Assembly: GCA_963082975.1 (NCBI GenBank)
Contig: OY720350.1
Span: 13,548,910-13,612,909 of the forward strand
Reading direction: 5' to 3'
DNA from: Labia minor
Taxonomy: Eukaryota; Arthropoda; Insecta; Dermaptera; Spongiphoridae
Length of the DNA stretch: 64,000 nt
This document shows, piece by piece, positions 1 to 11,337 of the stretch. The notes below the pieces were generated by a model. It worked only from the letters and a program-made list of their open reading frames with translations. It had not been told where the DNA came from and did no database searches. Position 1 is the first letter of the stretch, and each line of letters starts with the position of its first letter. The position numbers were made by a program, and so were the translations under genes.

Positions 1-503
1 GTGTTAGGTAAGAGGATGAATCTCTCAGAATACCACCTACATTTGTCATTTATCATTACTAAATATCGATAATGTGTAATCTAACCCATAAAAGAAAGCG
101 AAGAGATAAGATTAGAAAAAAGTTTTCTTAGATATCACATCAATTAACTATTTCATAAAAAACATAATATTTCAAGATATCTATTTAGTTAATGATTCAA
201 GAAAAGAAACAATTTTCTTTCATTCATTAAGATAAAAAAATATATGTATTAATAGAGGAAAAAAAAACAATATCCTTGACATGGAAAGTTCACTGAAATT
301 TTCAAAACTTTTAAAAAGTTCAAATCTATTCAATCATGACTAGGAGAGGATTAATAAAAAAAATTCCACAGGTAGTTAGTTAGCAATAAGAAATAGGAAA
401 TGAATCAAGTCAGGCATGAATAGAAACATTAAGCTTCCCATTTTATCATTTGAAATCATGAAAATTTTCAAAAATTAGATTTTTCAAAATCATCAAAAAA
501 TAA
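1..503. other. AT-rich non-coding DNA
   Basis: No coding frame, terminal inverted repeat or recognisable repeat family was seen here; it is A/T-rich spacer running up to the first family-1 repeat. Confidence 0.6.
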
Positions 504-957
504 GCTGGAATGTCTCCACTATCTCGCAATTTGAATTGGATTAAATAACATAATATATTATATTTAAGTTAAATTTAATTAATTATAAATTATAAATTAA
601 TAAATATATATTTATTAAACCAGCGCATGTTTGGCTCTTAGTTGATGGCACCACGTCACGTGTTGGCGCGTGAGATTTGCAGAGTTAAAAAATTAATCCT
701 GGTACTTTCAGAGATTCAATCAAGCTGAAATTCTATATATAGCAGTTTTATACAATTTTTAATCGTGTGAAAAACTATCAAACATATCTTCATTATTACG
801 GGCACTTTAGAGGAAAAAAATTCAAAACGTTGTAGGAAATGACCCTCTTCAGAAAGTGCTACATTTCTCAAAAGTTGATAGAAAACTAGGAATTTTGAAT
901 AATGCCCGTATACCAAATTTTATGATTATAGGTCAAACCGTTTTTGCGTAATCTTGT

Positions 958-1020
<63 letters not shown>

Positions 1021-1136
1021 CTGAGAGAGAGAGACATTTTTCTCAACCTTAGTGAAAATGATTCAGGAACCTTCAAAACGTATAAAAACATCAAAATCTC
1101 GACATCGAAAATTTTCATGATCGCAATAGTAAAAAT
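504..1136 (+). mobile_element. Family-1 repeat, copy 1 (Helentron/HINE-like, CA microsatellite)
   Basis: First of nine copies of a ~600-bp interspersed repeat. It opens with the GCTGGAATGTCTCC tip, passes through an AT-rich block, the GCGCATGTTTGGCTC segment and the CGTCACGTGTTGGCGCG segment, then a core containing CTCAAAAGTTGATAG and ACCAAATTTTATGATT, a pure CA array of about 30 units (959-1018), and the TTCTCAACCTTAGTGAAAA tail. In this copy the 3' hairpin is lost: the sequence jumps from GATCGCAAT to AGTAAAA. Short open frames inside it are not genes. Class assignment (non-autonomous Helentron-like) is inferred from structure. Confidence 0.8.
959..1018. repeat. (CA)n microsatellite
   Basis: About 30 uninterrupted CA units, at the fixed position where all full family-1 copies carry a CA/GT tract. 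Expected to be highly length-variable between individuals. Confidence 0.95.
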
Positions 1137-2281
1137 TGGGCACATAAAATATATGAAAAATGTTTAACATAAAAAAAATTACAAATTATTTATCTCAATT
1201 AATTATTAATTAATTACCTTTAAATATTTATCTCAAATATTTTTTAATTTTTATTTTTTCACAAATAATTAATGAAATTTTATATTGAAAATGTACAAAA
1301 TAGGATATATATATGTATATATATAGAGAGAGAGTGATTTATAAATATAGATTTATAAAATTCTATTTTAAAAATTTATATACAAGTAAAAATCTTGAAT
1401 TATAAAATCTTCACCAAGAGACATCGACATATATTATTTTATATTTTTAGATAAGTTATCAAGAAAAAACAGGATTTCATTGAATATATATATATAATAT
1501 ATTTTAAAATATTTACTTATTAAATATTACTTAATGATATTTTAAAATAATCGATACTTTCTGGATCACATACTTACTATATTATAACATAAATAATAGA
1601 CTGCAAATAACTATATATATATATATATATAGATACCAAAACAACTGATAAGATATCTTGATTTTCGTGTGTGTGAGAGAGAGAAGTGGGATGATTATTA
1701 AAAAATTAAAATATATATCTAATTATTCTATTTAATAGTTTAAATATTAAAAATAAAAAATCAAAAAAATTATCAATAACCTATCCAATTTTAAAAAATA
1801 TTTTGATATCTTCTATAAAGATAATGTTTTTTTTTTTTGTCAATATACTACTACTACTACTACTACTACTACATATATTATAAATAATTGGAATATTTTT
1901 TGTATTCAGCTTGTAGCCCTGAGCACATCTAGATATGGAAATAAATATAGATTTAAGAATATTTTAGAAACTCACTTCAGATATAGATAGAAGAGCTAAA
2001 TCTTCCGCCATCATAAAAATAAAATACACGTATTGACTACTCGTAATAATAAATAAAATTATTCCACCAGTAAATGTTAAAAATTTCTTATTATAGTTGA
2101 TTCATTAATATAATATATATAAGTAAGTATTTTAAAATAATATAAAACTATTTATGATTTCTATAGAAATGCATTAAATGATTATTTAAATCGTTTTCAT
2201 TTAATATGACTCTTGATTTTTAAAAATAAAAAATTTAAAAGAAATATATATTCGATCTGGATTAAAATGAAAGAAAAATAA
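1137..2281. other. AT-rich non-coding DNA with simple repeats
   Basis: Low-complexity spacer. It holds short TA runs near 1306-1325 and 1612-1630, GA runs near 1326-1335 and 1673-1684, and an ACT/CTA triplet array at about 1847-1872. No gene or element termini seen. Confidence 0.6.
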
Positions 2282-2909
2282 GTTGACCTGTGGCCAGGTC
2301 CGAACCGACCGACGGTTTGAAATAAATTAATTTCCAGCTACAGAAACAATTTCAAATAATTTTCATATATCTATTAATGTAATAAAAAACAGATATGGAT
2401 ACATAAATAATAAATATAAACATTTTTAATTTTATTTTATTTATAATATATATGCAAGACCAGGCTGTGACGTCATGAATGGCTGGATGACGTCATATAA
2501 TTTTAAATCTAGAAAAAACTAATAAATATGATTTTTCTCGAGGATAAAACCAATACAAAGTGCATGATTTGTGGTTATATATTAAAAAAATCTCCTTTGG
2601 TGTGAAAATAACCCTTCCCTTCCTATCGTCGATTGCTAATACTACCACTTCCGGTTTTCGGATTTGCACCAAATGTTGATCAATTCATCCCACTGATGCA
2701 TTAAGTAAATATACCAAATTTCATCAAAATCGGTTGAGCCGTTCAGGCTGTACACATCTATACGGACGGACGGACGGACGGACAGACATCATGCTAAAAA
2801 TACTTTTTTCTGTTAAGAAAATGCATGATTCGTAGAGATATGTAAAAATCTCCACATGTGAAATTTGGTGTGAAAACAATACTTCCCTTACTATCGTCGG
2901 TCGGTAAAA
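2282..2909 (+). mobile_element. Family-2 repeat, copy A (GGAC array, Helentron/HINE-like architecture)
   Basis: Starts at AAGTTGACCTGTGGCCAGG, whose GACCTG/CAGGTC forms a tip hairpin, followed by ACCGACCGACGG; the 3' end is CGTCGGTCGGTAAAAA, the inverted complement of that inner motif. Between them lie two TGACGTCA palindromes (about 2468-2500), a core with CACTTCCGG and ATACCAAATTTCATC, and a GGAC array (about 2762-2786). An ~80-bp segment (CTCCTTTGGTGTGAAA type) occurs twice, before and after the array. A second full copy lies at about 23179-23823. Its 3' end abuts family-1 copy 2. Confidence 0.75.
2762..2786. repeat. (GGAC)n short array
   Basis: Five or so GGAC units followed by GGACAGACATC, at the same position as in copy B (about 23681-23702). 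Confidence 0.85.
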
Positions 2910-2914
2910 AATAA

Positions 2915-3535
2915 GCTGGAGTGTCCCCACTCGAGTATCTCGCAAATTTGAATTGGATTAATTAACATATATTATATTTAAATTAAATTTAATTAATTAT
3001 AAATGATAATTAATTATTAATAATTATTAAATCAGCGCATGTTTGGCTCTTTGTTGATGGCACCATGTCACGTGCTGGTGCGTGATTTGCAGTGTTAAAA
3101 AATTAATTCCGGTACTTTCATCGATTCAATTAAGCTGAAATTCTATATATAGCAGTTTTATATAATTTTTAATCATGTGAAAAACTATCAAACATATATC
3201 TTTATTTTTACGGTGACTTTAGAGGAAAGAAAATCAAAACGTTGTAGGTAATGACCCTCTTCCGGTTGAGCTACATTTCTCAAAAGTTGATAGAGAACTA
3301 CGAATTTTGAATAATTCCCGTAAACCAAATTTCATTATTCTAGCTAAAGCGTAATCTCGTCTACATACATAAACACATACATACACACACACACACATGT
3401 ATGCATATATATACAGACATTTTTCTCAACCTTAGTGAAAATCATTCAGGAACCTTCAAAACGTATAAAAACATCAAAATCTCAACATCGGAAATTTTCA
3501 TGATGGCAATACTATCTCTGACGAGATAGTAAAAA
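2915..3535 (+). mobile_element. Family-1 repeat, copy 2
   Basis: Full-length copy: GCTGGAGTGTCCCC tip, inner GAGTATCTCGC, core, a short and interrupted CA tract (about 3360-3400), and an intact 3' hairpin ACTATCTCTGACGAGATAGT followed by the A-run. It begins within a few bases of the end of family-2 copy A, so one element probably targeted the A/T-rich edge of the other. Confidence 0.85.
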
Positions 3536-4337
3536 AAGTAAAATAAATTCAAACAGAAATCTTTTAAGGAAATAAATGTTGTCTTATCATTAGCCTTTCT
3601 TTTATTTAATGATCCTTGAAGTGTGTTTATTAAATAAAATTATTATGTTTAAATAGCTTAATTAATTAAACAAGATAATTGGCTTATTCGCTTCTTAGAA
3701 AAAAGACCAACTCAGTTTTTAGTGTGATTCCGTCAAATAATAATTTATAAATTCTCTAAATATTATAACAATAATAATAATAATAATAATAATTGTAACA
3801 TCTTTCAATAGATAAAAAGATGATATTTATGCATTTTCATTAATAGATTAAGTGTTAAAATATAGCATTTGAAATTACTATCTAATAATTTATATAAATA
3901 ATAATAATTGTAGGTATATGTACTATTAGAGATTAGTAGATAATTGAGGAAATAAATATTCAAGGTGACCAAAGTAAATTCATTTATTGATTAATTACAT
4001 TTCAAAACAAATTAAACTTGAATGGCAAAGTTAAAAGTCAAATATTTTTATTAATTTAATCCATATATACTTCTCTCTATTTGGATATTATTAAGTTTTT
4101 AAAATTAAATCAAATTCATGTTAAGATAATTATTATGATCGATTGTGAATATAAATAAAATATATTTCATCAATCTCACTATTCAAATCAATCACCGTCA
4201 TTATTGTTATTATTATTTTGTCTTCAAATCTAAACCGAAATTATCTAAATAAAATGAATTTTGTAAATAAGAATCATTTTTACCATATGGATAATAATAA
4301 TAATAATAATAATAATTTCGACCTTACATATTATAAT
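3536..4337. other. AT-rich non-coding DNA
   Basis: Contains TAA/AAT triplet arrays at about 3771-3792 and 4290-4314; no gene or element structure seen. Confidence 0.6.
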
Positions 4338-4510
4338 ATGTAGATTTATCTCTAAACCAGCTTCCGGAATCAAATTGGGGAATTTACTTGATAAAAAAGT
4401 AGCGCCTCCGATCAAGAAAATCAAGATAAAGGTTGACCATTCTACTGATCATAGGACACCTAATTTATTTAAAGGCTGTCCTTGTGTAGGATGTACAAAA
4501 GTTTACATAT
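4338..4510 (+). mobile_element. SINE-like repeat fragment (3' part)
   Basis: Matches the minus-strand repeat at 47895-48125 over about 150 bp, including the shared blocks CGCCTCCGATCAAGAAAATC, ACTGATCATAGGACA and TGTCCTTG(T/C)(G/A)TAGGA. It lacks the tRNA-like head seen in the other copy and runs into a short TA tract, as expected for a 5'-truncated SINE. Confidence 0.65.
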
Positions 4511-4821
4511 ATATATATAAGGAAACTTAAGTGTGAGTTTCCTTTTGAAAAATACAAATAAATCTTCTTGTTGGGGATTTTATGTTATTTTTTCATATAA
4601 TATAAATATTTTAATGAAATTCATATTAATTTCTGATTCTATATTTTTTAAAACATCGCTGGTAAGAAATAAAAAAAAATATTGAATTCGATATTATTAT
4701 TGTTTTTAAACAGGAAATCAACTGGCCCTTTCATATACCATAAATCGAAAATGTCAATGTCTAGGAAATTTATCCGTATAATTAAATAAAAAAAAAAGGA
4801 AAAAAAAAAGAAAATCTTCTT

Positions 4822-5077
4822 AGTACAGGTTTGAATGTTTCAATTCTTCCATGAATCGGTTTCAAATCTAAAATTTCAATGGGCACCTCGAGGGTCGGTT
4901 ATCCCTGACAGGCGTGTGAAAAAAAGATCCCAATCCACCTTTCCTAGTCAACCCGAAGCTTCTTTACCTTCAACGGGGGCTCCATTCAGACATCTCTTTC
5001 CAACTATTATAACTATTCGAAACTCTAGAATAAAAAAAAACATCGAGGACGATGATATTCTCGATAATAATACGTAG
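4822..5077 (+). CDS. Candidate 3' terminal exon, unknown protein
   Basis: A block that is clearly richer in G+C than its surroundings follows an AG acceptor-like site (TTCTTAGTACAG ending near 4829) and stays open to a TAG at 5075-5077. The predicted peptide is polar and basic in the middle, rich in Ser/Pro (SQSTFPSQPEASLPS) and ends in an acidic run (EDDDILDNN). I do not recognise it. It could be the last exon of a host gene, a decayed gene, or an old element. No ATG in a good context marks it as a complete gene, so an upstream exon would have to be spliced on. Support is composition plus an open frame plus an acceptor; no homology was checked. Confidence 0.3.
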
Positions 5078-5345
5078 GAGAGTAAAAAATGAAACAAATG
5101 ATAATAATTCTCAAAAACAAAATCAATGATACAAATCAATAATATATGTGATAGAGATGTTTTTAAAAATAATTTTCAAAAGCGTTTTACCAATAAAATA
5201 ATTAAAATAAAAATCATTAACTAAATATAAAATAATAGTAGAATTAATAGTAGTAAGAGTTAATATGTAAATATAAGTCTAATTTGAATGATGATAAATT
5301 TTATCATTTCAATTTTGTTCTCTTCTAATTTAATAAATAAAATAA

Positions 5346-5935
5346 GCTGGAGTGTCTCCACTCGAATATCTCGCAATTTTAATTGGATTAAATAACATAT
5401 ATTATATTTAAATTAAATTTAATTAATTATAAATTATAAATTAAAATTAATAAATAATATTTATTAAACCAGCTTTTGGCTCTTTATTGATGGCACTACG
5501 ACACGTGCTGGCGCGTGATTTGCAGTGTTAAAAAATCAATTCCGGTACTTTCAGCGATTCAATCAGGCTGAAATTCTATATATAGCAGTTTTATACAATC
5601 TTTAATCATATGAAAAATTATCAAACATATATCTTTATTTTTACGGTCACTTTAGAGGAAAAACAAATAAAAACGTTGTAGGTAATGACCCTCGTCCGGT
5701 TGATCTACATTTCTCAAAAGTTGATAGAAAACTACAAATTTTGAATAATGCCCGTATACCAAATTTCATGATTCTAGCTCAAACCGTTTTTTCGTAATCT
5801 TGTCTAAATACACACATACTCACACATACACAGACATTTTTCTCAACCTTAGTGAATATAACTTAGGGACTTTCAAAACGTATAAAAACATCGACAATTT
5901 TTGTGATCGCAATACTATCTCTGGCGAGATAGTAA
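5346..5935 (+). mobile_element. Family-1 repeat, copy 3
   Basis: Full-length, with tip GCTGGAGTGTCTCC, inner ATATCTCGC, core, short degenerate CA tract (about 5809-5832) and the intact 3' palindrome ACTATCTCTGGCGAGATAGT plus A-run. The core has one small deletion (about 15 bp) before the 3' hairpin. Confidence 0.85.
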
Positions 5936-6431
5936 AAAAAAGAGCACATATGAAAACAAACGACATCCTTCGTTTCTAAACATATATAAATTATATTATA
6001 TTTTATTTTATCAACAAATCATCAAATATTTAAACTTAATACCCGATTATTGAAAACTTTGGATTGCTTTCTTTATTTTAAAATATTTTATGGACGAATT
6101 ATGCCATTAAACATATAAAAAAAAGAATACCTAAGTAGTTACATTTGATCGTTCACTTACATGGGACGATTTCAAGAGGAATATTTCAAAAGATGCTTAC
6201 CTGAAACAAACAGAAAATTTTAATATTAATAACATATTTCTAAAGAGAAATTTAATATTTATATTAACTAAAAGATTTTAATTGATTTAAATACATTTAA
6301 ATATATATTTATCACATTGAAAGAAATAATAAGAAAACGATGCTAAATTTTGTTAATTGTTCTACATTTTTATATCAATATTTTTTTAATATTTAATTTA
6401 ATAATAATGTTTTTTTTGATTACATCATTAT
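5936..6431. other. AT-rich non-coding DNA
   Basis: Nothing recognisable. Confidence 0.55.
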
Positions 6432-6435
6432 TTAA

Positions 6436-6516
6436 CACTTTCTCGCTGGCTCCATCTATTTATTTTATTTTATGTGGGAGCATGAGCCACCGGTGGCACA
6501 TGCCGGCGGGAATGTG
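6436..6516 (+). mobile_element. 81-bp piggyBac-like miniature element, copy 1
   Basis: Bounded on both sides by TTAA (6432-6435 and 6517-6520). Ends are CACTTTCTCGCTGGC and, inverted, CACATTCCCGCCGGC. Inside is the palindrome GCCACCGGTGGC. A second copy of exactly the same length, in the opposite orientation, is at 17069-17149. TTAA target duplication with CAC..CCCGCCGG ends is the hallmark of piggyBac-type elements; the assignment rests on termini only, as no transposase is encoded. Confidence 0.75.
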
Positions 6517-6520
6517 TTAA

Positions 6521-8025
6521 TAAACTTGAGTTCCCACCCTTTAGAATATTTACTATATTTTTTGAAATATTTTTAACTCTATTATCACCATATTTTTATT
6601 TTATATATTTTAAACGATTTTATTATCAATTAAAATTAATTTTAATAAGTTATCTAATATAAACTATAGTTTTTAATTTAATTCTGTTTTGATTATTTAA
6701 TTTTATTTCCTAATTTCTAATCTTATAATTATAATAATGTATTTGTTATACTGATCTAAGATTAAACTGTAACAATAGATCTTTGATCTTTTATTGATTT
6801 TAGATGTAATATTAAGCGATCACTTCTTCTGATAGATCAACTTAATCTTTTATTATTATGATTCAAAAATATTGTAAAATTTCCATAATAAGGACCTAAA
6901 ATATTTGACAATTTTCAAAATTTTTGAATTTTAAAAAAAATAAACATAAATTCTATTGAAATTAAATACTTTTTTTTATTATTAATAATATAATATAGCA
7001 AAATACTAGTATTTCAAGCACATATTAATTACTCCTTAAATAATTTCCGGAAAATTTATTATCTTGCTTGTAATTCGTCGTCAATATATAAAACTATTAT
7101 CAGAGTCATCAAAGACTTGAACTATATTAATCAAATAAAATTGTTAACTAATAATCTTTTTAATGTTTTTTTTTTTTGTCAATTAATTTGAGTAATTTAT
7201 TTTGAAATTGGTCAAAGTTTATTTTTCTATTGTTTTGTCCATAAAAAATTTTCAAATATAAATTGATTTTAAATTGAACTAAATTTTAAAAATATAAAAT
7301 ATTAATTAAAAATAAATAAGAAATTAAAACTTAATTAAACATAAATTACAAGATACATACATCAATTTGTTTTAAAAGTGCTTTCAAAATAATATTAAAT
7401 AATTAATAAAATTCAACTAATAGATTAATTATAACACGTTAATTTATAAAAACTTGATTTTATATCATTTATTTGGAAGTTAAAAGTTTCATAAAAATAG
7501 ACCGAATACAAAAAAATAAGTAAGAGTCAATCATTTAAGGTCCAATTGATTTCTGATTTTTTTTTTTATTCGGAAATAGAGAAAATAATAAGAATTTTTT
7601 TACAGAAAAATTTATAACAAAACAAAAAAAAGGGGGTAAATTATATAGGGTTCATATACTGTAATATATAAAATAGAAAAATAAAGTGGTTAATTGTAAA
7701 TTCATAATTGAACAAAAATATTCTTGGAATCAGTGTTTTTTAATAAAAATAAAGCACCAGGAATTTTGCCAATATCAAAGAATATTTTTTTTAATGAAAA
7801 AGTAATTTTAAATTATTTTATATTATTATTTTTTTTTTTACTTTAGAATTTAAATATAATAAAAAAATGCTTATATTTCAATATAAAATTAATTAATATA
7901 TAATATTCTCTGAAAAAAGAATTTTCGCTTGTATTTTTATTTATTATATTTTTACCATTTTGTTATGACACATCATTGTTTTTGTCTTCTCACATATACA
8001 AAATTATAACTTTATTATTATATAT
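6521..8025. other. AT-rich non-coding DNA
   Basis: Long homopolymer-rich spacer; no gene or repeat termini seen. Confidence 0.55.
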
Positions 8026-8475
8026 ATCTCTGTGACTCTACGGAACTCGAAAGTTCTTGTCCGCAGCAACCACACTTATCCAAGTGTCCTTATCCTGAGC
8101 CACAACCATCCAACTCCCACCTTCTCCAATCTCTCTCACGTCCCTTCCTACATTGTCCACCCACCGTGTCCTTGGTCTTCCAAGCGGACGTTTCACAATC
8201 GGTCTCCCCACTAATATATTTTTCGCCATTCTTTCCTCTCCCATTCTAGCCACGTGTCCTGCCTATCGCAACCTTCTCGATTTTATAATTTAATAAAGAT
8301 GCATAGAGGTCATGCAATTCCTCGTTATGCAATCTTCGCCATTCCCCGGTGACCTCATCTTTCTTTGGCCCATAAATGCTTCGCAAAATCCTATTATCAA
8401 ATATTCTAAATCTACTCTCGTCCCCTAAGGTCATAGACCATGCCTCACACTCATATAATACAACCGGTAAAATAA
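8026..8475 (-). mobile_element. LINE (non-LTR retrotransposon) 3' end, 5'-truncated
   Basis: On the minus strand this encodes the C-terminal region that follows reverse transcriptase in many arthropod non-LTR elements, with SMTLGDESRFRIF, LRSIYGPKKDEVTGEWRR, NEELHDLYA, then ARMGEERMAK and RPLGRPRTRW. The two parts are in different frames here (8246-8434 and 8038-8253), so this copy is broken. It ends with the 3' terminus CTCTGTGACTCTACGG read on the plus strand, next to a TA-rich tail. Related copies: 22862-24165, 25066-25440 and 38365-38945. Confidence 0.85.
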
Positions 8476-10306
8476 TTGTTTTATAACTTTATTATTAACT
8501 TTTAATTTTATTTTTTTATATTTGAAACCGTGTAACACATAACATATAATATATAATATATCCTATATTCTCCAAATTTAATGGTTAGTTTAAAATAACT
8601 TCATTTATTAATAAATATTCTAATATTCTATAAAAAAAATATTTTTAATCGTTTCATTTTTTTATTACTAAATGTATTTCAAATGATTGTGAGTTTAGAC
8701 ACACATGCATGAAATATATAACTAGAAAATTAAAATTAATTAACTTAAGGACTGGCGTGTAATCATTCACACATTTTTGGTAATGAATTGAAAGATTTGT
8801 TTTACTTTAAAGAAAAAAAACCCAAATGTTATTATAATATAATGAAAAAAATTATCTAGAAATTAAAATAAAGAGAATAAGTAAATAATTAATGATTATT
8901 TAATCTACAAATCTACATCTATGATAATGGTCGAATTAAATTATTAAATTTGAAATACAATATTAATATTTGTTAATTCAATTTTTATTTCTAATAGCAT
9001 AATTATTCCATGAATAAATTTTGATATTTATAAACGACTTTTTATTCATCAATAAAATTGTCATTAATTTCATCTTAAATAAATTTTTTTTTTTATTCAA
9101 TGATTACTAGACAAGATTTGAAAATTTTTGAAATTTTTAAATAAAATAATTGATAATTATTGTATTATATTATTATTTTAAAATTATAAATAAAAAGAAA
9201 GAATTTTTTTATAAAGTTTTTATGTAATATACAAAATGCAAATTTCGAGCTTTCAAATATATTATTTTTAAATTATCAACATCAACAACAACAACAACAA
9301 CAAAAAATAGAATTTTAAAACAATTCTTGAATTAAAACAAAAGAATATTATGAAGAGAATAACTAATAAAAAGAAAGAAAGATGAATGAATCGATGAAAG
9401 AAAAGAGGAAATTTAGCAATTTTATATTATTTTCATCAACACCAGAAATTAATAAAAATAAATTCATGATGATTAATGTAGGGAATTAATTAATGTGCTA
9501 ATAATAAAAAGAAAAACTGAAAATTGTGTAAATATTTAAATGAACGGAAACAAAATTTAAGCAATCGAATTATCCAACTTATTTGTGAAGAATTTAATAA
9601 TGATTGTGGAAATTTCAAATATTGTATAATATGTATTAAAATTTAAATGAAAAAAATGTGATGTAAGATGAAGTGATCGTTTTTATCACAATGGAAATTG
9701 ATCTACGGGTTTTATGGGATGAAAGAAGATATGAAACAGGTGATTTATTATATATTAATAGTTGAAATCAAGTTTTTTTTTTATTAACATGTAAACAAAT
9801 AATAATAGATATTCAAAGTGAAAATATAAAAATCAATAAATTAATTTAATTATAAATAAATTAAAGATAATAGATAATATCTGATGAAAAATCAATTTGA
9901 ATATGATAATCATACATTCATTTATTAATCAAACAATTTGTTGTTTTTTTTTTTTTTTTTTGATTCTTAAATTTATTAAGATAATTTGTATATTAATGTA
10001 TATTTGTATATTAATAGTTATAATAAAGTAAAGAACCCCATTTAAAATAAAAAATATAATTCAAGAATTGAATTCGAAAATATAATAATTATGGAACATT
10101 TTCAAATTAAATTAAAGAAATTTTGAATTTTAATAATTTATAGATAGAATGCAAAAATGAAAAAAGAAAAGAATTTCTTAATTCAAAAAAAAAAAAAAAA
10201 AAAAAAGAATTTCTATACTAGATTGAGATAGTATTAAAATTCTGTGCGAAAACTATAAAAATAATTGATGTTTTTTAAAAAGTTGCAATTATTAATATAA
10301 TAGGAG
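8476..10306. other. AT-rich non-coding DNA
   Basis: Contains an AAC triplet run near 9283-9303, a long T-run near 9943-9961 and an A-run near 10187-10205; nothing else recognised. Confidence 0.55.
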
Positions 10307-10308
10307 TA

Positions 10309-10762
10309 CGAGTGTTGGGTGAAAAGTTTCCGGCCTGACCAAGAAAAACGATGCTTTTAAATTTTTTTTTGCTTTATTTTTCAACAATCAAGATAGCTGA
10401 GACCTGTACGATGTCAGCTGAACGTGTGCGAAATATTTTGCAAAACCATTTGAAAGCTGTGTGCAACGTGGGTGCCGCGTTTGCTAACGTTAGACCAAAA
10501 ACTACTTAGAAAAACCATTTCTACCGACAATTTGGCACTGTCTGCGTAATCCAAACGAAATTTTGCGTCGATTCATAACTGTTGATGAGACTTAAATTAA
10601 ATTAAATTAATTAATTAAATTAATTAACTAAATTAGAACACCACTATGGGAAATGTATCAGTGTTGATGGAGATTATGTTAAAAAATAAAGCAAAAAAAA
10701 AAGAAAATTTAAAAACACATCGTTTTTCTTGGTCAGGACGGAAACTTTTTACCCCACCCTCG
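10309..10762 (+). mobile_element. Non-autonomous mariner derivative (group M1), copy 1
   Basis: Flanked by TA. Ends CGAGTGTTGGGTGAAAAG and, inverted, CGAGGGTGGGGTAAAAAG, followed on each side by TTTCCGGCCTGACC-type sequence and AAGAAAAACGATG. Inside are transposase scraps typical of mariner: VPRLLTL-like (about 10466-10490), FITVDET (around the first catalytic Asp, about 10570-10592) and a C-terminal GDYVEK followed by a stop. The middle is replaced by an AT-rich TTAA-type low-complexity block. A sister copy is at 32419-32944. Confidence 0.85.
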
Positions 10763-10764
10763 TA

Positions 10765-10940
10765 TATCTTTAATAAAATAAAAATATGCCTCTTATATTG
10801 ATTTTTTATATCTCTTACATTTAATTATATAAGTTAGTAAAATATATATTCTTTCTAGAAAGAAGATAATTGTTCACCCTCTTGTCATTAATTTTAGATA
10901 AGTTACCAACGAGCCTTTTGTGTGTGTTTTTTTTTGTAAT
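10765..10940. other. AT-rich spacer
   Basis: Short unremarkable stretch. Confidence 0.5.
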
Positions 10941-11103
10941 TAAAGAAGCCGGTCTATTTCCCGCAGATGGACCCCATTGGAATTTCGAAGAGACAGGTGA
11001 GACTGGGACTTACGCTCTTACAAAGACTATGCTCAATACAAATAAAAGAGGGTGTAGAATGTGACTCTGGCTGTACAAGGGAAGGAAATCGATTAAATTA
11101 AAG
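10941..11103 (+). CDS. Candidate exon or exon remnant, unknown
   Basis: An island with about twice the local G+C content. It contains a good acceptor-like site (CTATTTCCCGCAG, ending near 10965), then an ATG (10966-10968) and, 30 bases later, a donor-like CAG/GTGAGA. From that ATG the frame is open for 44 codons without splicing (MDPIGISKRQ at the start, with three Cys near the end) to a TAA near 11101. Another frame is open across the same block. I recognise no family; it may be a short exon, a small peptide gene or an old retro-insert. Confidence 0.25.
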
Positions 11104-11283
11104 GTAGATGCTTGAAGAAATAAAAAAAAAGGAAAATTATAAAAAATAAAGGAGTTTAAAGAGTTTTTCTAGTACTGAAAGTATCTAATTTTAAATATAT
11201 ATTTATTAAAATACAAATAGTTTTTAGTAATTAGTGAAGTTCAAAAGAAATGTTGAAGGAAAGTATATAATCTATTTCATGTA

Positions 11284-11337
<54 letters not shown>

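Noticed and set aside
959..1018. CRISPR-like or other spaced repeats at the CA and GGAC arrays
   Set aside because: They are contiguous simple repeats without spacers.
716..1145. Open frames on the minus strand over family-1 copy 1, one with a long Cys-Val run
   Set aside because: They use non-ATG starts and the Cys-Val run is only the CA microsatellite read in frame; the same text recurs in other copies with breaks.
2724..2945. Minus-strand open frame with a VRPSVRPYRC stretch
   Set aside because: It is the GGAC array of family 2 read in frame and crosses into the next repeat; no ATG.
11285..11334. TA array as a replication origin or attachment site
   Set aside because: Pure dinucleotide repeat in an AT-rich eukaryotic genome; nothing else supports such a role.
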